From positions 165,929-229,928 of the forward strand of contig NZ_QVQH01000008.1 of assembly GCF_003428645.1 (NCBI RefSeq): a stretch of 64,000 nt of DNA. The letters are read 5' to 3'. The notes beneath the pieces were generated by a model. It was not told where the DNA came from, did not search any database, and was given only the letters and a program-made list of their open reading frames with translations. The position numbers were made by a program, and so were the translations under genes. This DNA is from Geodermatophilus marinus (GTDB lineage: Bacteria; Actinomycetota; Actinomycetes; Mycobacteriales; Geodermatophilaceae). Each line of letters starts with the position of its first letter. Position 1 is the first letter of the stretch. Shown here in pieces: positions 21,719 to 29,156 of this stretch.

Positions 21719-22503
21719 GACATCCTCCCGAGGGCCGCGCGCACGGCGGCGACCTCGGAGACGACCCGCCGGCCGTGGCTCCACACGTGGAAGGACGAGC
21801 CGGCCTGGTCGGTCCACCGGACCGGCACCTCGACGACCGGCATGCCGAGCCGGGCGGCCACGGCGAGCACCTCGACGTCGAAGGCGAAGCCGGCGGCGCG
21901 CACGCGGCGGAAGATCGCCTCGGCCGCCTCGGCCGTGAAGAACTTGAAGCCGCACTGGGTGTCGGCGACCTGGCCGACGAGGGGCCGGGTCAACGTCCGG
22001 AAGGTGGAGGAGCCGAGCCGCCGGACCAGGGGCTGGCGGACGGCGTAGCTCGCGCCGGGGGCGCGCCGCGAGCCGATGACGACGGGCCGCCCCTCCCGGA
22101 GGTGGGCGAGGACCTCGGTCAGGACCTGCGGAGGGGTGGACAGGTCCGCATCGCAGAAGCCCCGCCAGGTCGCCGTGCCCGCCAGGATGCCGCGGCGCAC
22201 CGCCGCCCCCTTGCCCTGGCGCGCGCACCCGATGAGGCGCAGCGCCGTGTTCTCCGGGGCGCGGGCCGCCACCTCGTCGACCACCTCGGCGGAGCGGTCG
22301 ACCGAGCCGTTGTCGACCACGGTGACCCGGGCGTTCAGGGGCAGGGTGGCGGTGTGCGCGGTCAGGGCGCGCAGCGTCGCCCCGAGCCGGGCCTCCTCGT
22401 TGTAGACGGGGACGACGATGTCGAGATCGGGCGTCGACGGATGCACTGGGTGTGGCACCTTCCAGGAACAGGGGAGAAGGAGGCCGGCTGGCTCGGGCCT
22501 CAT
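21715..22503 (-). CDS. GT2 glycosyltransferase, dolichyl/polyprenyl-phosphate sugar synthase type
   Basis: Cytoplasmic transferase, 262 aa, that should load a sugar from a nucleotide donor onto polyprenyl phosphate. The ATG at 22503 overlaps the GtrA stop (ATGA). Motifs: DIVVPVYNEEARL, VTVVDNGSVDRSAEVV, GKGAAVRRGIL and the metal-binding CDADLSTPP, then DTQCGFKFFTAEAAEAIF, as in DPM1/Alg5-like enzymes. No C-terminal TM segments follow, so it relies on the partner GtrA protein. The product would feed the GT-C transferases of the locus. Confidence 0.9.
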   Translation of the reverse strand: MRPEPAGLLLPCSWKVPHPVHPSTPDLDIVVPVYNEEARLGATLRALTAHTATLPLNARVTVVDNGSVDRSAEVVDEVAARAPENTALRLIGCARQGKGAAVRRGILAGTATWRGFCDADLSTPPQVLTEVLAHLREGRPVVIGSRRAPGASYAVRQPLVRRLGSSTFRTLTRPLVGQVADTQCGFKFFTAEAAEAIFRRVRAAGFAFDVEVLAVAARLGMPVVEVPVRWTDQAGSSFHVWSHGRRVVSEVAAVRAALGRMS

Positions 22504-23009
22504 GCGCGACCCCGGCCCGTGGCCGATTCGGCGGGCAGCGGGGTGCGGAGGTCCGCAGGCGCGGCCTCCAGGGGGCTTGCGGCGTCCGCGACGTCGCGGA
22601 CCGGCCGGCGGGTGAAGACCACCCGGGAGCTGAGCGTGAAGTTCGCGGCCGCGCTGGCGGCGGTCGCGACGACGGCGCTGTGCAGCGGCGGCATACCGGC
22701 GACCCGGTAGGCCGTCGAGAACACCGCCGCGTTGACGCAGAACCCGACGAGCGCCGAGCCGTTGAACAGGACCGCGCGGCGGACGACGTGACCGGCGGTC
22801 TCCCGGCCGACGGGACGGCGCGACGACCAGGTCCAGAGGTAGCTGAGCGCGAAGTTGACCTGCGTCGCGGTGAGGAAGGCGGCGACGTTGGCGACCTCGG
22901 GCACCGACCACGGGGACACGAGCACGAAGACCGCGAGGTGCAGCGCCGTGACGGTCAGGCCGACGACGGCGAACCGTGCGGAGTGGGCACGCCAGAGGGC
23001 AGGCAGCAT
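22500..23009 (-). CDS. GtrA family membrane protein
   Basis: Small four-TM protein, 169 aa. The ATG at 23009 follows AGGAG (upstream CTCAGGAGACGTCCC). The GtrA pattern is clear: FAVVGLTVTALHLAVFVLV, VNFALSYLWTWSS, LFNGSALVGFCVNAAVF and AANFTLSSRVVFTR. GtrA proteins are thought to flip or hold polyprenyl-phosphate sugars made by a partner GT2, which is translationally coupled here. First gene of the minus-strand glycan operon. Confidence 0.9.
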   Translation of the reverse strand: MLPALWRAHSARFAVVGLTVTALHLAVFVLVSPWSVPEVANVAAFLTATQVNFALSYLWTWSSRRPVGRETAGHVVRRAVLFNGSALVGFCVNAAVFSTAYRVAGMPPLHSAVVATAASAAANFTLSSRVVFTRRPVRDVADAASPLEAAPADLRTPLPAESATGRGRA

Positions 23010-23509
23010 GGGACGTCTCCTGAGCAGGCCGACACAGACAGGTAGGCCAGGAGCACGCCGGATTTTGAGCACCCCCGTGGTACGGGCGTCACCGTACGGG
23101 GATTCAGGCGGTCCCGTTCCGGCCTCCCGGCCCGTTGCGCGACCGGCAGCGACTCACCCACGGGGCGTGACCGAATCGCCGGTCGAAGGGTGTCGCGGGG
23201 GTGAACAGGGCGAGAGGATGCCGCGCCCGGGACGACCGCCGGGATGGCGTCCACGCTGGTCAGCCGCCTGCACCGCGCCCGCCACCGGCAACTCGCATAA
23301 CGATCCGGTAACGGAGCTGCCGCCGGAGGGCACGTACCGTGCGCCCCAGGTGCCGGGCCGGCGCCGGTCCCGCCGGCCGGGCACCCGGCGTGGCCGCGGA
23401 CCCGGACGCCGGCCGGTGCGAGCCACGGTCCCCACGGCGCCCGCCCTGTCGGCGGAGCCCTGCTCCCCGGGCCGTCGTCGCCGTCCGTCGGGAACCGTCG
23501 AGAGGTCCT
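23010..23509. other. 500-bp gene-free divergent region
   Basis: Separates the minus-strand glycan operon from the plus-strand second GH8 gene, so it should hold promoters for both. No convincing coding frame is present. Relatively AT-rich patches lie at 23062-23070 and 23290-23315, the latter 200 bp upstream of the GH8 start. A bulged stem (CCCCG..TACGG / CCGTACGGGG) spans 23073-23101. I see no recognisable riboswitch. Confidence 0.5.
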
Positions 23510-24673
23510 GTGTTGAGCAAGCGCCTGATCACCGCCCTGCTGTCCGTCGGCGTCCTCGCGGTGCTGCTCGCCGCCCTGCTGGCCGACCCGGACGGCGACC
23601 CGGCCGGCGACGCCCCGCCGGGCACCGCTGCGGGTCCGTCGACCGGCTCCGCGCCCCCGGCGCCGGAGCTGCGCACCTACACGGCCGACGAGGCCGGGCG
23701 GGCCTTCCTGGACGGGTACGTCGACGACGACGGCCGGGTGGTGCGCACCGACCAGGGCGGGGACACCGTCAGCGAGGGCCAGGCCTACGCCATGCTCGTC
23801 GCGGTGGCCCTCGGGGATGCGGCGACCTTCGAGTCCGCCTGGACCTGGGCCCGCGACAACCTGCAGCGCCCCGACGGGCTGCTCAGCTGGCGCTGGGCGG
23901 AGGGCGGGGTCGTCGACGCGTCGGCCGCCGCGGACGCCGATCTCGACGCCGCCCGCGCACTCGTCCTCGCCGGCGAGCGGTTCGGGGAACCGCGGTACAC
24001 GACCGCGGGGCTGGACCTCGGCCGGGCGGTGCTCGACCTGGAGACGGTGCAGACCGGCGCCGGCCGGATCCTGCTCGCCGGCCAGTGGGCGACGAGCGAG
24101 CCCTACGCCTACAACCCGAGCTACGCCTCACCGGGGGCGACCGCGCTGCTCGGAGCGGCCTCCGGCGACCCCCGCTGGGCCGAGCTGACGGCGGGCAGCC
24201 GGGCGGTCACGGGCTCGCTGCTGGAGCAGGCGCCGCTGCCGCCGGACTGGGCGCAGGTCCGCGCCGACGGCACCGTCGAGGCGATGCCCGGCGCGATGGG
24301 CCGGGGCGTGGACGTCCGGTACGGCTACGACGCCGCCCGGACGCCGATCCGCTTCGCCGAGTCCTGCGACCCGGCCGACCGGGCGCTGGCCGCCGACATG
24401 CTCGTCCCCCTGGACCGCGGCGGCGACGTCGCGGAGCTCGACCTGGGCGGCTCACCGGTCACCCAGGGCGAGTCGGTGGTCGCGGCCGCCGGCCAGGCGG
24501 CGGCGGTGGCCGCGGCCGGGGACACCGCGCGCGCGGCCGAGGAACTGGTGGACGCCGACCACCTCGTGCAGACGGACCCCAGCTACTACGGCGCGGCGTG
24601 GGCCGCGCTGGGACGTTTCCTGCTCACCGACGACGTGCTCGGGGGGTGCCCGCCCGCCCCGCTGGCGCGGTGA
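23510..24673 (+). CDS. second glycoside hydrolase family 8 protein
   Basis: GH8 enzyme, 387 aa, exported or anchored by a hydrophobic segment at about residues 8-25 followed by an Ala/Pro/Gly-rich spacer. GTG 23510 is chosen behind GAGAGG; the adjacent TTG at 23513 is an alternative. The general acid is in GGDTVSEGQAYAML (Glu89), and ADADLDAARAL supplies the Asp residues (142/144). WTWARDNLQRPDGLLSWRW and YAYNPSYASP are typical of bacterial GH8 (endoglucanase/BcsZ/chitosanase) proteins. It is divergent from the operon that holds the first GH8 gene, and the two are only distantly similar, so they are not a recent duplication. Confidence 0.9.
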   Translation: MLSKRLITALLSVGVLAVLLAALLADPDGDPAGDAPPGTAAGPSTGSAPPAPELRTYTADEAGRAFLDGYVDDDGRVVRTDQGGDTVSEGQAYAMLVAVALGDAATFESAWTWARDNLQRPDGLLSWRWAEGGVVDASAAADADLDAARALVLAGERFGEPRYTTAGLDLGRAVLDLETVQTGAGRILLAGQWATSEPYAYNPSYASPGATALLGAASGDPRWAELTAGSRAVTGSLLEQAPLPPDWAQVRADGTVEAMPGAMGRGVDVRYGYDAARTPIRFAESCDPADRALAADMLVPLDRGGDVAELDLGGSPVTQGESVVAAAGQAAAVAAAGDTARAAEELVDADHLVQTDPSYYGAAWAALGRFLLTDDVLGGCPPAPLAR

Positions 24674-24714
24674 GGACCGCGCCCGGGACGGCGGGGACGG
24701 GACCGGTGGCCGGG

Positions 24715-24746
24715 CGACGGGCACCCGTGGCGACGTGCACCCGTCG
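24715..24746. terminator. hairpin between convergent genes
   Basis: CGACGGG (24715-24721) pairs with CCCGTCG (24740-24746), extended by CAC/GTG with a bulge. It lies between the ends of the second GH8 gene and the convergent GT-C gene, so it could terminate both. Confidence 0.45.
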
Positions 24747-24749
24747 GGG

Positions 24750-26318
24750 TCAGCCGGCCGGGTCGCCGGAGGGCTGCCAGATCCCCCACTCGTGCCCTCC
24801 GTCCGGGGTGCGGACGACCGCCGTGCGCGTGTACCCGAGGCCGGCCATCCGGGGCTCGAGCTGCCGGCCGATCTCCGACGCGCCGTCGAGGAACACCACC
24901 CCCAGGTACCGGTCCGCGAGCGCTCGCTCGAAGGCGGGCAGGTCGGACAGGCCCTGGTACTCGAACGCGCCGGGGTAGGTGGCCACCCACTGCAGCGGCA
25001 GGGTCTGCTCCCGCAGCGCGTACTGCAGCGGCTCCGGGTTCTCCCCGGCGATCCGCACCCCCGGCGCGGCCTCGACGATCGGCGTGAGCGCCCTGGCCAG
25101 GGGCGTGGTGTCCGGCCAGCTGGTGAAGATCCGCTCCGACACCGACGCGCCGTGGAGCAGCGAGCCCAGCAGCGCGACGGCGACGAGCGGGGTACCCCAC
25201 CAGCGCTCCACCAGCACCACGCACAGGTGCCCGGCCAGCGGGGCCGCGAAGACCAGGCCGAGGACCACGGTCTTGTGCAGGGAGACCGACTCGCCCGTGT
25301 GCACCTGGTAGAGGGGTGCCGCGACGCTCGCGACCAGGAGGACCGCGCCGAGCGCGGGACGGCGGCGCAGCAGCAGCAGGCCGCCCAGCAGGCCGAGGGC
25401 GATCACCGGGCCGGCGTCGCCGACGACCCTCCCGAGCAGCTGCGCCGTGGTCTCCGGCGCGAGGCTCTGGCGCAGGATGGTGCTGTCGACCACGCCCTCC
25501 AGCAGCGGTCGCGCCCAGGTGAGGGCGCTGAGCGCCAGGACGGCCAGCGCCGTCGACCCCGCGACGAGGCTCGTCCGCAGGCCCCTCCAGCGCCGGGCGG
25601 GGTCGTCGAGGGTGCTGGCGGCGATGGCCAGCAGGACGAACGGCGCGTCGATCGCCGAGGCGTACTTGAGCAGCACGGCCAGCGCGAGCAGCCCGCCGAC
25701 CAGCGCCGCCCACCACCGGTCGCGCTCCCGCTCCCCCCGGGCCACCCGCACACCGATCGCGAGGGCCCAGGCGACGGCGGCGTAGGACGGCGCGTCGAAC
25801 GTGGCGAAGCGGGTGAGGACGAGGACGGGGCCGCTGACGGCGAACACCAGGGCCGCGAAGACGCCGACGCGCACCTCCCCCGGCCGCGCGAAGAGGGTGT
25901 TGGCCGTCCGGTAGACCGCGATCGTCGCGCTGAGCATGCACAGCGTCGAGAACAGCCGCGCCAGCTCCAGACCGCCGACGCCGTCCAGCACCGCGGCGAG
26001 CACGGGGTAGAGCTGCGGGGCCCCGGTGAACCAGGCGGCGGGGTTGCCGTACGTCTCGGCGCCGTGCAGCCAGGAGTCGAGCGCCAGGTGGCCGTAGTAG
26101 AGGTACAGCGCCTCGTCCTGGAACGCCGAGTTGCCGAGGCGGAGGCCCATGACCGCCTGGAGCAGCAGGACGGCGGCGAGGGGCAGGTGGCCCAGGAGCC
26201 GCCGGGGAGCGGGGCGTGGCGAACGCGAGGAGGTCTCGGCGGTGTCGACGGCGGAGGCGCCCGTCGCGCCGGCACGCGGCGGTGCGGTGGTCGTCGAACG
26301 CTCGTTCGCTGAGCTCAT
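24750..26318 (-). CDS. GT-C-type membrane glycosyltransferase (GT39-like)
   Basis: Polytopic protein, 522 aa, about 11 TM helices, with a Thr/Ala-rich cytoplasmic start. The first large extracytoplasmic loop has NSAFQDEALYLYYGH, placing an Asp-Glu pair after TM1 as in ArnT/PMT-type transferases. An extracytoplasmic C-terminal domain of about 110 residues follows (APGVRIAGENPEPLQ...). It is similar in layout to the GT-C protein at 15687-17270 but not a close copy. It probably transfers a polyprenyl-linked sugar to a glycan outside the membrane. Confidence 0.78.
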   Translation of the reverse strand: MSSANERSTTTAPPRAGATGASAVDTAETSSRSPRPAPRRLLGHLPLAAVLLLQAVMGLRLGNSAFQDEALYLYYGHLALDSWLHGAETYGNPAAWFTGAPQLYPVLAAVLDGVGGLELARLFSTLCMLSATIAVYRTANTLFARPGEVRVGVFAALVFAVSGPVLVLTRFATFDAPSYAAVAWALAIGVRVARGERERDRWWAALVGGLLALAVLLKYASAIDAPFVLLAIAASTLDDPARRWRGLRTSLVAGSTALAVLALSALTWARPLLEGVVDSTILRQSLAPETTAQLLGRVVGDAGPVIALGLLGGLLLLRRRPALGAVLLVASVAAPLYQVHTGESVSLHKTVVLGLVFAAPLAGHLCVVLVERWWGTPLVAVALLGSLLHGASVSERIFTSWPDTTPLARALTPIVEAAPGVRIAGENPEPLQYALREQTLPLQWVATYPGAFEYQGLSDLPAFERALADRYLGVVFLDGASEIGRQLEPRMAGLGYTRTAVVRTPDGGHEWGIWQPSGDPAG

Positions 26319-26562
26319 GGTGGGTCCCCGAGGTCACGGTGGAACGCCGGTGCGACGGTGCGCCGCGCAGACGGGCGCCCCCCGTGGGCGGAGGGCAGCG
26401 ACCGCCACCACGGTAGGCGCACCGGGAACGCCTCCCGTCGTGATCTCGGAGATCCCGCCGCGGGGCACGCCGTCCCCTGCGTGTCGAGCGACCCTCCCGG
26501 TGGCCGGGCGGAGTGGGTCCGTCGACGTCACGCCGACGTCACGCCGACGGATCCACGCCACC

Positions 26563-26904
26563 TCAGCGGACGAAGGGGGCCTGGCCGGTCTCGCTCACCA
26601 GTGGCCGGCCGGCCGCCTCCCACTCCCCCATGCCGCCGGCGACGTTGACGGCGTCGAAGCCGTTGGCGTTCAGCCACGCCGCGACCCGCGCCGAGCGGCC
26701 ACCGCTGCGGCACACGACGTGCACCGGGTCGCCCTCGGGCAGGTCGTCGAGCCGCGCCGGCACCTGGCCCATGGGGACGTGCGTCGCACCGTCGATGTGG
26801 CCGTGCACCCACTCGTCGTCCTCGCGGACGTCGAGGACGACGGCGTCCTCGGGGACCTCGGCGGCGGGCACGGTCGGGACCTGCTGGGGCATCACCCGGC
26901 CCAT
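26563..26904 (-). CDS. rhodanese-like sulfurtransferase domain protein
   Basis: Single rhodanese domain, 113 aa from ATG 26904 (a second ATG at 26892 would give 109 aa). The pattern AVVLDVREDDEWVHGHIDGA and the active-site loop HVVCRSGGRSARVAAWL with persulfide-forming Cys are intact; NVAGGMGEWEAAGRPL closes the domain. Cytoplasmic, GlpE/PspE-like. The 244-bp stretch after it (26319-26562) has no convincing gene; a 75-codon minus-strand frame there has biased composition. It also holds a short direct repeat of CGTCACGCCGA at 26526-26547. Confidence 0.9.
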   Translation of the reverse strand: MGRVMPQQVPTVPAAEVPEDAVVLDVREDDEWVHGHIDGATHVPMGQVPARLDDLPEGDPVHVVCRSGGRSARVAAWLNANGFDAVNVAGGMGEWEAAGRPLVSETGQAPFVR

Positions 26905-26977
26905 GGTGCCAGCGCCCCGGCGGCGGCCGCCGGGGCGCTGCCGCTCCGGCCTCCGGCGCCGGGGGAGGATGGGGGTG

Positions 26978-27490
26978 ATGAGCACCGCCTCCGCGCCCGC
27001 CCGCGACCCGGCGTGGTCCCTGCCGCGCTCGGCCATCGGCCTCTGGGTGACCGAGAGCGTGATCAGCGCGCTGTTCCTGGGAGTGGCCGTCGTCGCGTTC
27101 CTGCTGTTCGTCCCGCCCGAGCCGGGCACGCCGCTGCCGCTGCTGCGCTGGCTGGTCCCCGTCGGGTTCGCCGTGTACGCGGTGGTCGCGATCGGCATCC
27201 GGCCGTGGTTCAAGCACCGGGTGTACCGGTGGGAGGTCACCGGCGAGGCGGTGTTCACCCGCACCGGCTGGCTCAGCCAGACCTGGACCCTGGTGCCGAT
27301 CTCCCGCATCCAGACCGTCGACGTCACCCGCGGGGTGCTCCAGCAGCTCTTCGGCCTGGCGACCGTCGCCGTCCTCACCGCGTCCAGCCAGGGCACGGTG
27401 CGCATCTGGCACCTGGAGCACGACGTGGCCCAGCGGGTGGCCGAGGACCTCGCCCTCCGCGCGGAGGCCGTCCGCGACGAGGCGACGTGA
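26978..27490 (+). CDS. bacterial PH-domain membrane protein (YdbS-like)
   Basis: 170-aa protein with two TM helices (about residues 25-45 and 58-75) followed by a bPH_2 (DUF304) domain: HRVYRWEVTGEAVFTRTGWLS, VPISRIQTVDVTRGVLQQLFG, VAVLTASSQGTVRIWHLE. GGGGGAGG lies 9 nt upstream of the chosen ATG. It pairs with the larger YdbT-like gene 13 bp downstream, the usual arrangement in Gram-positive genomes. The function is not established; membrane-stress or peptide-resistance roles have been suggested for relatives. Confidence 0.87.
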   Translation: MSTASAPARDPAWSLPRSAIGLWVTESVISALFLGVAVVAFLLFVPPEPGTPLPLLRWLVPVGFAVYAVVAIGIRPWFKHRVYRWEVTGEAVFTRTGWLSQTWTLVPISRIQTVDVTRGVLQQLFGLATVAVLTASSQGTVRIWHLEHDVAQRVAEDLALRAEAVRDEAT

Positions 27491-27503
27491 GCGGCGGGGG
27501 CAC

Positions 27504-29156
27504 GTGAGCGGCCTCGGCGGGGCACGGAGCGGGGACGGCGCGCCGGCGGACGGCGCCCCGGGGGCCACCAGGCCCGCGGACGACGCACCCGTGGCCGCCG
27601 GGCCCGCGGACGACGCACCCGTGGCCGCCGGGCCCGCGGACGACGCACCCGTGGCCGCCGGGCCCGCGGACGACGCACCGGGGACCGCCGGGCCCGCGGA
27701 CGGCGCAGCCCGCCGGACGTCCCCGCGGGTCGTCCTGGCGCACACGATCACCTTCCGGCAGGCCCGCCAGCTGGTGCCGGCCCTCATCCCGGTGGCCGCC
27801 GTGACCGGCTTCGACGGGATGGGCACGGTCGTCCTGCTCGCCGCCGTCATCACGGCGCTGTCGCTGGCCGCGGCCGGGCTCTCCTGGTGGCGCTTCTCCT
27901 ACCTCGACGGGCCGACGTCGACGGTGGTCACCCGCGGCCTGCTCACCCGCTCGGTCCGCACCGTGCCCAACGACCGGATCCGCGGTGTCGAGGTGGAGAC
28001 GCCGCTGCTGCACTGCCTGCTCGGGCTGGTGCGGGTGCGGGTCGACGCGGCGGCCGGCGCGGTCGGCACGGACGCCGAGGAGCTGCTCGTCGACGGCGTG
28101 ACCCCCGCCGAGGGCGACCGGCTGCGCGCCCACCTGCTGGCCCGCCGGCCCGACGGCGCCGCGCCCGCCCCCGGGGTGCCCGCGCCGGGCCCGCCGCCGG
28201 AGGAGGTGGTGGCCCGCCTCGACACCCGCTGGCTGCTGTACGCCCCCCTGGTGGGCAGCTACCTCGTCGTGCCGCTGGCCGCCCTCGGCGCGCTGTTCCG
28301 CTTCCTCGACGAGCTGCCCCGGGCCCTGCGCCCGGACATCCCCGGCCCCGACCTCGGCGAGGTCCGCGCGCTCGTGCTCGTCGTCGGGGCGGTCGCCGGG
28401 CTCGTGCTGCTGGCCGCGGCCGCGGTGGTGGGCGCCGCGCTGGTGAACTGGCGGTTCCGGCTGGTGCGCCGGGGTGGCTCGCTGGTCGCCGAGCGCGGGC
28501 TGGTCACCCGGCGGCAGACCGAGCTGGAGATCGACCGGATCCGCGGCGGGACGCTCAGCGAGGGCCTGGGCATGCGGTGGGTGCGGGCGGCCCGGGTCAC
28601 CGCCCTGGTCACCGGGCTCGGGCAGGCCGGCCGGCGCGGGCAGCTGCTGCCGCTGGGCCCGCGGACCGAGGCCGCCGCGCTGCTCGGCCGGCTGGTCGAC
28701 GACCCGGGGGAGCTGCGGCGGCACCCCCCGGCCGCGCGCCGCCGCCGGCTGGCGCGCGCCCTGGGCACCGGGCTGGCCCTCACCGCGCTCGGGGCCGTGG
28801 CCCTCGCCGCGCTCGGCTGGTGGGTGCCGCTGGCCGCCGGGATCGCGCTCACCCTGCTCGGCGTCCCGATCGGGCTGGGCCGCTACGCCGCGCTGGGGCA
28901 CGCCGTGGGGCCGCGCAGCCTCGCCGTCCGCAGCGGGTGGCTGGTCCGCGAGCAGGCGGTCCTCGAGCGCCGGGCGGTCGTGGGGTGGCAGGTCCGGCAG
29001 AGCCCGTTCCAGCGACGGGCCGGGCTGGCCACGGTGACCGCGTGCGTCGGGGCCGGCAGCGGCGGCTACGCGGCGGTGGACATGGCCGCCGGCGAGGTCC
29101 CGGACTTCACCGCGGCGGCCTCGGGACCGTGGGCGGGTGCCCTGGCGCCCCGCTGA
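27504..29156 (+). CDS. bacterial PH-domain membrane protein (YdbT-like)
   Basis: 550-aa membrane protein with three bPH_2 (DUF304) modules between TM pairs: FSYLDGPTSTVVTRGLLTR / VPNDRIRGVEVETPLLH, then FRLVRRGGSLVAERGLVTR / LEIDRIRGGTLSEGLGMRW, then HAVGPRSLAVRSGWLVREQ. The N-terminal 65 residues contain a near-perfect 10-residue repeat (GPADDAPVAA) encoded by 30-bp tandem units and are probably disordered in the cytoplasm. The GTG start lies 13 bp after the YdbS-like gene. The 3' end overlaps the convergent GlmL-type gene by 50 bp. Confidence 0.87.
   Translation: MSGLGGARSGDGAPADGAPGATRPADDAPVAAGPADDAPVAAGPADDAPVAAGPADDAPGTAGPADGAARRTSPRVVLAHTITFRQARQLVPALIPVAAVTGFDGMGTVVLLAAVITALSLAAAGLSWWRFSYLDGPTSTVVTRGLLTRSVRTVPNDRIRGVEVETPLLHCLLGLVRVRVDAAAGAVGTDAEELLVDGVTPAEGDRLRAHLLARRPDGAAPAPGVPAPGPPPEEVVARLDTRWLLYAPLVGSYLVVPLAALGALFRFLDELPRALRPDIPGPDLGEVRALVLVVGAVAGLVLLAAAAVVGAALVNWRFRLVRRGGSLVAERGLVTRRQTELEIDRIRGGTLSEGLGMRWVRAARVTALVTGLGQAGRRGQLLPLGPRTEAAALLGRLVDDPGELRRHPPAARRRRLARALGTGLALTALGAVALAALGWWVPLAAGIALTLLGVPIGLGRYAALGHAVGPRSLAVRSGWLVREQAVLERRAVVGWQVRQSPFQRRAGLATVTACVGAGSGGYAAVDMAAGEVPDFTAAASGPWAGALAPR
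27571..27705 (+). repeat. 30-bp tandem repeat within coding sequence
   Basis: Three identical 30-bp units (27571-27600, 27601-27630, 27631-27660) begin GGCCCGCGGACGACGCACCC; a fourth (27661-27690) has three changes and a partial fifth follows. The units encode GPADDAPVAA in the YdbT-like protein. Copy number is likely variable between strains by slippage. Confidence 0.95.

Noticed and set aside
23010..23509. Gene-free region examined for a c-di-GMP, c-di-AMP or cobalamin riboswitch
   Set aside because: No conserved core could be matched by eye; only a bulged stem and AT-richer patches are visible.
26334..26561. 75-codon minus-strand frame between rhodanese and GT-C genes
   Set aside because: Biased composition, no ribosome-binding site or recognisable fold, and it spans a short direct repeat.
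27571..27705. Regularly spaced 30-bp repeats considered as a CRISPR array
   Set aside because: The repeats are contiguous with no spacers, lie inside an open frame and encode a regular decapeptide; no cas genes are present.
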